Assembly (NCBI GenBank): GCA_002392525.1
Contig: DGHE01000083.1
Coordinates: forward strand, 3,829-27,362
Reading direction: 5' to 3'
DNA length: 23,534 nucleotides
Source of the DNA: Bacteroidales bacterium UBA3856
Lineage (GTDB): Bacteria > Bacteroidota > Bacteroidia > Bacteroidales > UBA932
Positions 1 to 6,876 of this stretch are shown one piece after another. The notes beneath the pieces are model-generated. The model searched no databases. It was not told where the DNA came from and saw only the letters and a program-made list of their open reading frames with translations. The position numbers were made by a program, and so were the translations under genes. Position 1 is the first letter of the stretch. Each line of letters begins with the position of its first letter.

Positions 1-1019
1 GGCCACCAGCCCTGGTCCAGCGGACCAAACTGGAAGTAAGGCTTTCCGTTAAGGCCCATGCGGCGGAAGCCCTTCGCGTCACGCACCTCGGCGCTCTCGC
101 GGATGGCCGTGTATCCCTTCACGGCGTCAACGGTCTGTCCATCCTTGCGGAGCTCGACCTCCAGGCCGTACAGGTAGGGGTGCTCCGGGCTCCAGAGTTC
201 GGGGTTTTCTACTTTGATGCAGGCCGATGTTCCCACGGGAGCGGACGTCTCGGCAAGCACGCTGCCGGTGCCATCGGCCAAGAGGCGGTAGACGAGTTCA
301 TCGGCCTCCCCCTCTACGCTGGCCGAGAGGGAGAGGGTGCCGTCCAGGGTTGCATCGGCCTGATAACCCGTAATATGGGCCGATGGTACCGGCTCCATCC
401 ATACACTCTGCCAGATGCCGGTGACAGAGGTGTACCAGATGCCGCCGGGGTGGGTCACCTGCTTGCCGCGCGGCTGGAGATCGTTGTCGGTGCCGTCGGT
501 GACACGGACCGTCAGATGCTGCTTGCCGGGCACGAGGTAAGGGGTGATGTCCACGGAGAAGCGGGTGTAGCCGCCCGTGTGCACGGTAACGGGCTGGCCG
601 TTGAGGCAGACCTCGGCCTTCCAGTCTACGGCGTCAAAGTGCAGCAGCGTACGGTCTTCCCTCCAGGAACGGGGAACGGCGAATGTGCGTTCATACCACA
701 ACACACTGTCTTTTCCTACGGTTTTGCCTACGCCGGAAAGGGATGATTCTATGCAGAACGGAACCAGGATCATGCCCTCTGGAGCGGGCATTTCCACCGC
801 TTCAGAAGACGTGATGGCATAGTTCCAAAGCCCATTGAGGGACCTCCACTCCTGGCGCACCATAGTGGGACGGGGATATTCGGGTAGGGCTTTGGAAGGC
901 GAAACATCCTGGGCCCAGCGAGTACGGATGTGGTCCCCTACGGGGCTCCAGGATGTGTTTTCGGTGCAGGAAACTGCTAAAGCAAGGCCGGCGACTGCCG
1001 CAAGGAATGTTTTTTTCAT
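1..1019 (-). CDS. Glycoside hydrolase family 2 lipoprotein, N-terminal 339 residues (runs off left edge)
   Basis: The visible part starts at an ATG (1019-1017) followed by a lipoprotein signal, MKKTFLAAVAGLALAVSC, so the enzyme is probably exported and lipid-anchored. After the signal comes the GH2 sugar-binding jelly-roll domain, with the typical W-R-S-L-N-G-L-W-N-Y stretch near residue 60, VPFCIESSLSGVGK, and LWYERTF. An Ig-like domain follows. The fragment ends in NGKPYFQFGPLDQGWWP, which in this family marks entry into the catalytic TIM barrel. The barrel and both catalytic glutamates lie outside the window, so activity (beta-galactosidase, beta-mannosidase, beta-glucuronidase or other) cannot be assigned. 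It lies 51 nt downstream of the GH9-CE4 gene on the same strand, but a strong promoter in that gap suggests it can also be transcribed alone. The family call is secure; substrate is unknown. Confidence 0.9.
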   Translation of the reverse strand, partial: MKKTFLAAVAGLALAVSCTENTSWSPVGDHIRTRWAQDVSPSKALPEYPRPTMVRQEWRSLNGLWNYAITSSEAVEMPAPEGMILVPFCIESSLSGVGKTVGKDSVLWYERTFAVPRSWREDRTLLHFDAVDWKAEVCLNGQPVTVHTGGYTRFSVDITPYLVPGKQHLTVRVTDGTDNDLQPRGKQVTHPGGIWYTSVTGIWQSVWMEPVPSAHITGYQADATLDGTLSLSASVEGEADELVYRLLADGTGSVLAETSAPVGTSACIKVENPELWSPEHPYLYGLEVELRKDGQTVDAVKGYTAIRESAEVRDAKGFRRMGLNGKPYFQFGPLDQGWW

Positions 1020-1044
1020 TGACGAGTGGTTGAGTTTGTTCATA

Positions 1045-1075
1045 CAAAGTTAGAAGAAATACTGAACATATCAAA
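1045..1075 (-). promoter_or_regulatory. Bacteroidales-type promoter for the GH2 gene
   Basis: On the minus strand, TTTG (1075-1072) is followed after 19 nt by TAACTTTG (1052-1045). This matches the Bacteroides -33/-7 consensus (TTTG, 19-21 nt, TAnnTTTG) exactly. The -33 box overlaps the stop codon of the upstream GH9-CE4 gene. The predicted leader before the GH2 ATG is only about 20 nt. Confidence 0.7.
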
Positions 1076-3557
1076 GGGCTTCCTGCAAGGGAACGAAGGA
1101 GTAGCCACGGCGCTGGAGGGTGCGGATGAGGCGCGGGAGGTGGGTGTAGAACTTGTCGGTGCGGGCGTCGTCGGTGCCCAGGTGGATGAGCAGGATGTGA
1201 CCGTTCAGGCCTTCCGATGCCTCAACGGAGAGCAGTTTGTCCAGGATGAAGCGGCTGCTGTAGTAGTGGGGCATGTCGGGGGTGGTGTAGTCGCCGTTGG
1301 TATAGGTGCCGGACGTGTAGTTCACCAGCTGCAGACCCATGGAGCGGGCCCAGGAGGAGATGGTGGCGTTGTAGTACTCGTAGGGAGGCATGAAAAGAGG
1401 GGCCGATGCCGGCGTAATGCCGAAGGGGGCCATGACCTCGTAGCTGCGGCGGATATCGGCCTCGAACTCCTCGCGGGTGAGGAGGAGGGAATCGCGCTTG
1501 CCCCAGGGGGCGTAGAGCAGGTGGCCGTAGCTGTGGCTGCCTACGTAGTGGCCATCGGCCAGAAGGGCTCGCACTACGCCGGGGTACTTCTCGAAGAACT
1601 CGCCGGTGAAGAAGAAGGCGCCCTTGATGCCGAACCGTTTCAGGGTGGCGCGGATGGAGGCGGCGCCATCGGCCTTGTCGGCGGCGGTGAAAACCAGCGA
1701 GATGCGCTTAAGGGAAGGGTCCGTGCGCACGATGCCGCCCTGGAAGCAGACGTTCCGGGAGGCCTGGGCGCTCCCCGCTGCCGGGCCGTCACCATCCCCC
1801 TGGGCCTTTCCTTCCATCTCATAGGCCGAGAGCGGGAAGGTGAGGCTGGCGGTGCCGTCCATGGTGGGCTCGTTGGTGGAATAGTCGTGGGTGGAGTCGT
1901 GGTAGACGAGGCGGCCGGGCTGGAAGCGCTCGTAGTTGATGCCTCCTTCGGTGTTCACGCCCAGGAGCGAGCCAAAGATGGTGTCATAGACGGGGCCGTC
2001 CACCAGGCCGCCGGTGGTGTTGCCCAGCTTGTAATTGATGATGAAGGAATGCGGCTGCGTGGGGTACACTCCGCCCTTTGGCAGCTCCACGATCATGCTT
2101 ACGCCCCAGGGATTGCAGCCAAGGAGCCAGTCCCGAAGGGCACCTTCCATTTCCTCGTAGGTGCGGTCTCCGGTGATTTGCCGGTACAGGATGCACTGCG
2201 ACAGGAGAGCGGCGGTGAGGTTATTGGAGCACCACGTCCCGGGAACACCGAAGAGGAAAGGACTTCCCTGCGCCCGGTCCCAAACGCGGGCGATACCGCT
2301 GCGGAGGTTGCGTACGAACTCTTCCCTCCCCTGGGCAGCCAGGTGCGCGTGTCCCATGTTCATAAAAGGGTACCACTGGTAGTGGCGGGCGCTGTCGGCC
2401 CCCATCCAGGGCGTGACGGGCTCCTGCCGGCCATACTCCACGGCCTCCAGGAGGAACTTGCGGTCTCCGGTGAGGCGGTACATTTCCACGCCGGCCAGCT
2501 CCATGTCATCTACCCAGTTGGTCTCCTCGTAGATGTAGGGACTCACGACGGAAGCCGTCTGGTGGAAGCCGGGGTACTTTACGCCGGTTTCCCAGGCATC
2601 GGCCGCCTTCTCCCGGATGCGGGCGGCAAGTTCCGGATAGTAGGGCGCCAGCACGCGGCTGCCGATGCTGAAGGCCGATGCATACTTTCCCACGATGGAC
2701 GCCTTTCCGGTGGTTTTGTTCACCCCGCCGTGGCGTCCCTGCTGCTGCGGCTGCCCTGTCGCGTAGTACACCGGACGGGCGCCGCCCTTGCCCCAGCCGT
2801 AGTCGGCCTGATCCTCCGGCGGACGGCGCATGCCCACGTGGTCGCGGTCATCGGCCAGCTGATTGTAAAACTCTCCCGGCTCCGGGTTCATGCGGTCCAG
2901 CCAGTCCAGCCCCCAGCGGATCTCGTCCACGATGTCGGGGATGCCGTTGGCGCCAGGGGTACCATCGGCCCGGAAAGCGTCCCCGAAGGCCTTCGGGTTG
3001 CGCTCATAGGCGTAGGCCATCTGGTAGATGGCGTTGGCGGTGGTGGTTACGTACTGCAGGCAGTCGGAGGCGTCGTGCCAGCCCCCGCGCACATCCAGGT
3101 GCTGCCCGGTTTTGGTGGGATGGTAAATGATAATGGCGTCTTTCGTGTGGCAGCTGTCGCGGAGGAATGGATTGTAGCCGCAGCGCTGCTGACGCATGTA
3201 GTTAAGGACGAAGTCGGCGGTGCCGTCGTAAACGTGCGGGCCGATGGGAAACGTCTCGCTCTCCGCGTCCGCTGTTCTTATTTTGTAGGCGCCGGGCGTC
3301 CGGAACGGGCTGAAGTCCAGCCGCGCGGTGGCGGCCATCCGGCCCAGCGGGCCCGTGGGTTTTGCGGCCGACTCGAAAACGATCTTGCCCGTATAGGCGT
3401 CTATTAGCTGGAAGGATTCCGGGGCGGTGTCTCCCATATACACGGCTACTTTGGTGGCGTGCGGGAGGTAGCCCAGCTGGTTGTGACGGATCCAGCCTTC
3501 GGCGTGGAGGGGAAGGGAAAGAAAAAGTGCGAGGAGGGGGGCAAGGAACGGTTTCAT
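1071..3557 (-). CDS. Secreted GH9 glucanase fused to a CE4-like polysaccharide deacetylase domain
   Basis: This is an 828-residue protein with a cleavable signal peptide (about residues 1-19, ending LPLHA). Residues about 20-105 are a CelD_N-type Ig-like domain (IRHNQLGYLP). The GH9 (alpha/alpha)6 barrel covers about 110-580: GGWHDASD at 158-165 carries the expected catalytic aspartates, and the proton-donor glutamate lies in YSTNEPTMDGTA (E563). An Ala/Gly/Asp-rich linker at about 583-600 leads to a NodB/CE4-like domain at about 616-825. Seen there are FFFTGEFF, HSYGH (675-679, metal histidines), a PPYE motif near 725 and ILLIHLGTD. The first CE4 motif is FTAADKADG instead of the usual FDD. 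GH9 enzymes are mostly endo-beta-1,4-glucanases, also active on mixed-linkage glucan or xyloglucan. The deacetylase substrate is unknown. The start follows a weak -7 match (TAACTTTA, 3587-3580). It probably heads a unit with the GH2 gene. Confidence 0.9.
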   Translation of the reverse strand: MKPFLAPLLALFLSLPLHAEGWIRHNQLGYLPHATKVAVYMGDTAPESFQLIDAYTGKIVFESAAKPTGPLGRMAATARLDFSPFRTPGAYKIRTADAESETFPIGPHVYDGTADFVLNYMRQQRCGYNPFLRDSCHTKDAIIIYHPTKTGQHLDVRGGWHDASDCLQYVTTTANAIYQMAYAYERNPKAFGDAFRADGTPGANGIPDIVDEIRWGLDWLDRMNPEPGEFYNQLADDRDHVGMRRPPEDQADYGWGKGGARPVYYATGQPQQQGRHGGVNKTTGKASIVGKYASAFSIGSRVLAPYYPELAARIREKAADAWETGVKYPGFHQTASVVSPYIYEETNWVDDMELAGVEMYRLTGDRKFLLEAVEYGRQEPVTPWMGADSARHYQWYPFMNMGHAHLAAQGREEFVRNLRSGIARVWDRAQGSPFLFGVPGTWCSNNLTAALLSQCILYRQITGDRTYEEMEGALRDWLLGCNPWGVSMIVELPKGGVYPTQPHSFIINYKLGNTTGGLVDGPVYDTIFGSLLGVNTEGGINYERFQPGRLVYHDSTHDYSTNEPTMDGTASLTFPLSAYEMEGKAQGDGDGPAAGSAQASRNVCFQGGIVRTDPSLKRISLVFTAADKADGAASIRATLKRFGIKGAFFFTGEFFEKYPGVVRALLADGHYVGSHSYGHLLYAPWGKRDSLLLTREEFEADIRRSYEVMAPFGITPASAPLFMPPYEYYNATISSWARSMGLQLVNYTSGTYTNGDYTTPDMPHYYSSRFILDKLLSVEASEGLNGHILLIHLGTDDARTDKFYTHLPRLIRTLQRRGYSFVPLQEAL

Positions 3558-3620
3558 GGCTCATTCTTTTTTTATGCTATAAAGTTAGCTGTTTTTTGCA
3601 AAAAGGAGAACGGGGAAATA

Positions 3621-3653
3621 ATTATCCATTTTGGATAATCCGATTTGGATAAT
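3621..3653. promoter_or_regulatory. Operator-like cluster: three GGATAAT repeats
   Basis: ATTATCC (3621-3627) and GGATAAT (3633-3639) form an inverted repeat. TTTGGATAAT occurs twice as a direct repeat (3630-3639 and 3644-3653) with a 14-nt period. The second direct copy contains the predicted -33 box of the ATPase gene, so a protein bound here would be expected to block or modulate that promoter. The region also lies upstream of the divergent GH9-CE4 gene. The regulator is unknown. Confidence 0.5.
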
Positions 3654-3675
3654 TGCAGCAAACACATTATTTTTG
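3644..3675 (+). promoter_or_regulatory. Bacteroidales-type promoter of the AAA ATPase gene
   Basis: TTTG (3644-3647), a 20-nt spacer and TATTTTTG (3668-3675) match the -33/-7 consensus. The ATG at 3689 is 13 nt downstream. This argues against the in-frame TTG at 3653 as the start, because that codon lies inside the promoter. Confidence 0.65.
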
Positions 3676-3688
3676 CAAAAAACAAATC

Positions 3689-4822
3689 ATGGAAAATCCG
3701 TTCTATATAACCGGAACCATACCCGAGAAATACTTCTGCGACAGGGAGGTTGAGACCCGGAAGATTACTACCTTGCTGGATAACCAAAGCAACGTGCTTC
3801 TTACCGCATACAGAAGGATGGGCAAGACGCAACTCATCCGGCATATCTTCGAGCAAACGGACGTCAAAGAAAAATACTACACCTTCTACGTAGACCTGTT
3901 TTCCACCTCTTCGATTCGGGAAATGGCCTACTCTATGGGGAAAGAAATCTATCGATCCCTGGTTCCCAGCAAGAAACGTTCGTGGGAGCTTTTCTTTTCC
4001 ACCGTCAAATCCATTGCCGCCAACTTTGGAGTAGATCCCATAACCGGAGCGCCCATCGCACAACTGCAACTAGGAGACATCCATTTCCCGGAACTGACGC
4101 TGGAAGAGATCTTCTCCTATCTGGAGCAGGCCGACAAACCCTGTATCTTTGCCATCGACGAATTCCAGCAGATTGCGAAATATCCAGAAGGAATGGTCGA
4201 AGAACTGCTACGCACGCACATCCAGAAAATGAACAACTGCCATTTCATTTTTTCGGGCAGCGACAGACACATTTTGGAGCAGATGTTTCAATCCTATGCC
4301 AAGCCATTTTACAATAGTGCAAAGCCGGTGTTCCTTGACAGAATTCCTAAAGAAAGCTATATCGACTTTACTGTTCGCCAATTCGCTCTGGCCGGCAGAG
4401 AAATGCCACAAGAAACCGTGGCATATTGCTATGACCTCTTTGACGGGTACACCTTCTATATCCACAATATCTTCCATGACATCTTTGCCTTCGATACCAG
4501 TGACGAACCGGGAATTGATATCATTCAGAAGACGCTAGCCAACATTCTGGAAGAAAACAGCCATACTTACAAAGAGCTAATGGGGAAACTGACCCTGGCG
4601 CAAAAACAGACTTTGGCCGCTATCGCCAGGGAAAAAGTAGCCCGGCATCCGACATCAGGCTCATTTGTCAAGCGACACGCTCTGGGCTCCCCCAGTTCCG
4701 TACAGAAAGCCATAGCCACTTTGCTGGATTGGCAATTAATAAGTTTCAGCGCCGATAATGGCGATAAAGAATACTTCGTCTCGGACAAGTATTTCGATTG
4801 CTGGCTGAGGGAGAATTATTAG
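3689..4822 (+). CDS. AAA/STAND-like ATPase, archaeal-ATPase (ATPase_2) type
   Basis: This is a 377-residue cytoplasmic protein starting MENPFYITGTIPEKYFCDRE. A P-loop-like motif, AYRRMGKTQL (40-49), replaces the usual glycine-rich Walker A in the way typical of this family. The Walker B motif is CIFAIDEFQ (152-160), and FSGSDRHIL (188-195) looks like the sensor region. The C-terminal portion, about 295-377, looks like a winged helix (AIAREK, SPSSVQKAIATLLDWQLI). Such ATPases are common and often multicopy in Bacteroidales, and their biological role is poorly established; roles in defence or regulation are only suggestions. The start at 3689 was chosen over the upstream TTG because the conserved N terminus begins there and a consensus promoter occupies the extension. 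Its promoter overlaps repeated GGATAAT sites, hinting at regulation. The gene is visibly AT-richer than the GH genes to its left. Confidence 0.82.
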   Translation: MENPFYITGTIPEKYFCDREVETRKITTLLDNQSNVLLTAYRRMGKTQLIRHIFEQTDVKEKYYTFYVDLFSTSSIREMAYSMGKEIYRSLVPSKKRSWELFFSTVKSIAANFGVDPITGAPIAQLQLGDIHFPELTLEEIFSYLEQADKPCIFAIDEFQQIAKYPEGMVEELLRTHIQKMNNCHFIFSGSDRHILEQMFQSYAKPFYNSAKPVFLDRIPKESYIDFTVRQFALAGREMPQETVAYCYDLFDGYTFYIHNIFHDIFAFDTSDEPGIDIIQKTLANILEENSHTYKELMGKLTLAQKQTLAAIAREKVARHPTSGSFVKRHALGSPSSVQKAIATLLDWQLISFSADNGDKEYFVSDKYFDCWLRENY

Positions 4823-4851
4823 GGCAGAACAATGAAACGGCCTGGTATTTC

Positions 4852-4882
4852 TTTGAATAGAGCGCAAAGATTCGTAGATTTG
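4852..4882 (+). promoter_or_regulatory. Promoter fused to the start of a lipoprotein relic
   Basis: TTTG (4852-4855), a 19-nt spacer and TAGATTTG (4875-4882) match the consensus exactly. The relic's ATG follows only 4 nt later, so the transcript would start at or next to the start codon. It may now drive the lipoprotein gene at 5031. Confidence 0.65.
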
Positions 4883-4886
4883 TTCT

Positions 4887-5019
4887 ATGAAAAAAGCACT
4901 GCCTACTCCTTGCCCTGACAGGGTGCAAGACGGAAAAGAAGACGGCCCTGGAGTTTGGAGAGGTTGTCCTTATTATTCGACCAGGACGAGACGCAACAAT
5001 TTTTCAAAGTTCTAACTAA
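4887..5019 (+). pseudogene. Frameshifted, truncated relic of the lipoprotein gene at 6340
   Basis: The ATG at 4887 opens MKKALPTPCPD..., which is not a signal peptide. In the +1 frame from about 4903 it reads LLALTGCKTEKKTALEFGEVVLI up to TAA at 5017-5019, a lipobox plus mature N terminus. The intact gene at 6340 reads IAGC...KTPLEFGEVVL in the same place. The two loci share 16 identical bases around the start (4879-4894 and 6332-6347) and 27 identical bases in the body (4946-4972 and 6413-6439), after which similarity stops. I read this as the 5' end of a duplicated gene that has lost frame and its 3' half. A real 42-residue peptide from 4887 to 5015 cannot be excluded but has no recognisable features. 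Confidence 0.65.
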
Positions 5020-5030
5020 TAACCACAGTC

Positions 5031-5495
5031 ATGAAAAAACTTTTTTACTTATTTCTGCTATTGCCGGTTCTCGCTGGATGTGACAGAACCGATACCCCCA
5101 CAAACGTCACCAACACAGGCTTTACCGACACCGGCTGCAATGGCAGTGGATTCACCAAATCCGAGACCAACCCTTCACTGCTTATACTTAAGTTTGAGGG
5201 CGGGGACCTTCGCGTCACCCATACCAACGCAGTTATGAACTGCTCCATCAAAAACGGCGGGATTGCCTGCGAAGTCTCATCGGAGGGAACAACGATCCGA
5301 TACAATGTCTATGAAAAAGATGGTCCCACCGCAAATTGTTGTTGCACGGTGGACGAGATAACCTCCCTGGTTAAAGGACTGACTCCCGGCGTTAAATACA
5401 CCATGAAATACTGCAATTACGAACCTTTCACATTCGTGTTTGAGAGAGGTCTTCATCTCATCATTGATGTCGATTCTATTACAAAATCCTTCTAG
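5031..5495 (+). CDS. Small cysteine-rich lipoprotein of unknown function
   Basis: This is a 154-residue protein with a clear lipoprotein signal (MKKLFYLFLLLPVLAGC, Cys17). The mature part has seven further cysteines (36, 71, 80, 103-105, 128), including a CCC triplet, and ends in beta-rich sequence (YTMKYCNYEPFTFVFERG). Its arrangement (NPSLLILKFEGGDLRVTHTNAVMNC, then a GLTPGVKYT turn) resembles small hypothetical lipoproteins I recall from Bacteroides; I know no function. The cysteines would sit outside the cytoplasm, so disulfides or metal binding are possible. There is no promoter match directly upstream; the relic's promoter at 4852-4882 would give a leader of about 145 nt. Confidence 0.8.
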   Translation: MKKLFYLFLLLPVLAGCDRTDTPTNVTNTGFTDTGCNGSGFTKSETNPSLLILKFEGGDLRVTHTNAVMNCSIKNGGIACEVSSEGTTIRYNVYEKDGPTANCCCTVDEITSLVKGLTPGVKYTMKYCNYEPFTFVFERGLHLIIDVDSITKSF

Positions 5496-5547
5496 ATCTC
5501 CGTTATTGTTAATGGGATGTGTAGACTGATTGAAACGGTATCATGGT

Positions 5548-6315
5548 CTATTCTTTTTTCATGCTGGCAGGGCCTTCCCAAGAGGCGGTGAAGGTGTAGC
5601 CGTTGGAGAGGGAAAAGTCGGCTTCAACGCTGTAGGTGCTGCCGCCCAGGTCTTCTACCTTGAGCGTGCCCTTTGTGAGGCGGGCATCGGTGTCGCCCCA
5701 ATCGGCCAGTTTGATAACGGGCGTGCCGTCCTCGGCGGGATAAGCTACGGTGTAGCCGTCTTCGTTGTTGTTTTTGTAGATAGCCACCATGTTGCCGCCC
5801 ATGTTTTCCATGAAGTTGATGGTTTTGCCAAGGTCGCTGCAGCTGAGGTGGATCCAGAAGTTCTGGGTTTCGCCGTTGGGCTCGTTGTAGGTTAGCGTCA
5901 GCTGGAGTTCCTGGGGCGTAGATTCGCCCATGTAGAAGAGGTAGCCGGTGGCGGCATCGACGCCGTATTTGGTGCCGGCTTTGGTGAAGTAGCCGGGGTA
6001 GACCAGGATTTTGGCCTGATGAGACAGCTTCCCACACTCCGCAACGAGATAGCAAGTGCCGGGGGCCAGTGCCGCAAGTTTTCCATTCTGAAACGATGCG
6101 ACAGATGGCATGGTGATATGGGTGGTGAGTTCCTTCAGGTTGGTGGCATTCTGGGGATAACACTCGATGGAAACATCCACCTGGTCTCCCACAAAAAACG
6201 TGACAGGCGAAGGAGTAATCTCTATGCGCTCTACCAGAATTTGAACGGGCTTTTTCTGACAGGCACAGAAAAGAAGAAGGGGAAAAAGAAAGGTTAGTTT
6301 TACTAGGTTTCGCAT
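5548..6315 (-). CDS. Lipoprotein with an N-terminal Big2-like Ig domain
   Basis: This is a 255-residue protein. The start is at 6315 because MRNLVKLTFLFPLLLFCAC is a lipoprotein signal (Cys19); the longer in-frame extension upstream has no signal and runs into the divergent gene. Residues about 28-107 look like a bacterial Ig-like group 2 domain (IEITPSPVTFFVGDQVDVSIECYP ... AALAPGTCYLVAECG). The remainder, about 108-255, is beta-rich (ATGYLFYMGESTPQELQLTL, NFWIHLSC, YTFTASWEG) and unassigned. It is probably surface or periplasm-facing. It is divergent from the lipoprotein gene at 6340 with only 24 nt between starts, so its promoter must lie inside the neighbour's coding region; I see no good -7 box for it. 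It is convergent with the lipoprotein gene at 5031. Confidence 0.8.
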   Translation of the reverse strand: MRNLVKLTFLFPLLLFCACQKKPVQILVERIEITPSPVTFFVGDQVDVSIECYPQNATNLKELTTHITMPSVASFQNGKLAALAPGTCYLVAECGKLSHQAKILVYPGYFTKAGTKYGVDAATGYLFYMGESTPQELQLTLTYNEPNGETQNFWIHLSCSDLGKTINFMENMGGNMVAIYKNNNEDGYTVAYPAEDGTPVIKLADWGDTDARLTKGTLKVEDLGGSTYSVEADFSLSNGYTFTASWEGPASMKKE

Positions 6316-6327
6316 GCTTATAATTTG

Positions 6328-6335
6328 TATCTTTG
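6328..6335 (+). promoter_or_regulatory. -7 box directly before lipoprotein start
   Basis: TATCTTTG fits TAnnTTTG and ends 4 nt before the ATG at 6340, the same arrangement as in the relic at 4875-4889. There is no convincing TTTG at 19-21 nt upstream. Confidence 0.5.
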
Positions 6336-6339
6336 TTCT

Positions 6340-6876
6340 ATGAAAAAGATTCTGACTGCCACTATTGGACTTATCCTGGTCATTGCCGGATGCAATCCCA
6401 CTCACAAAACACCCCTGGAGTTTGGAGAGGTTGTCCTTACACAAGAAGGGATGGTGCTTCCCGTAAGAAAGACACCGGATTCAAAAAAACCTTTCTGGTG
6501 CATGGATCTGTCCTTTGAGTCCCAATATGTGGTACTGAGAAGCCCGCGGCAACTGACCTCCTGCTTCATGACCTTCGCCTATGAAGCCGGAGGCCACCAG
6601 GACATCACAACCGTGGAACTGGACTTTCACAGTTTGCAGGACGGGTGGTATGTCTATGCCACATCCTACAACTGGTTCCCTCCCAAGAGTATCTTTGACA
6701 AAACCATACAGACTGGCATATACTACATTCCCTCCGATGTGGATATCCCCGAGAAGGAGCACACAGACGAAAACGGAGACAAATACACCTATCCAGACTT
6801 CACCGGCTACTATTTCATGTTTAACCGGGAAGAATCACAGCAGTATCTACAGAACCTAGCCGGGCATCTGCTATAA
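6340..6876 (+). CDS. Small lipoprotein of unknown function
   Basis: This is a 178-residue protein with the lipoprotein signal MKKILTATIGLILVIAGC (Cys18). The start at 6340 fits the signal length; the in-frame TTG at 6325 precedes the -7 box and is unlikely. The mature chain is rich in aromatic residues (FWCMDLSFESQYVVL, DGWYVYATSYNWFPP, YTYPDFTGYYFMF) and looks beta-structured. I do not recognise a family. Its 5' portion is duplicated as a broken copy at 4887-5019. Its last 6 bases overlap the convergent gene ending at 6871. Confidence 0.78.
   Translation: MKKILTATIGLILVIAGCNPTHKTPLEFGEVVLTQEGMVLPVRKTPDSKKPFWCMDLSFESQYVVLRSPRQLTSCFMTFAYEAGGHQDITTVELDFHSLQDGWYVYATSYNWFPPKSIFDKTIQTGIYYIPSDVDIPEKEHTDENGDKYTYPDFTGYYFMFNREESQQYLQNLAGHLL

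Noticed and set aside
1026..3407. A 793-codon open frame opposite the GH9-CE4 gene
   Set aside because: Antisense shadow: the complementary strand encodes clear GH9 and CE4 motifs, while this frame yields repetitive Val/Gly/Ala-rich sequence.
1..3557. Frequent GGCCGAT/ATCGGCC heptamers
   Set aside because: The occurrences I examined lie in one reading frame as GCC-GAT (Ala-Asp) codon pairs, so they reflect protein sequence and codon choice rather than a separate signal.
3653..3688. Upstream TTG start for the AAA ATPase
   Set aside because: It lies within the GGATAAT repeat and between the -33 and -7 boxes, and the family's N terminus starts at the ATG at 3689.
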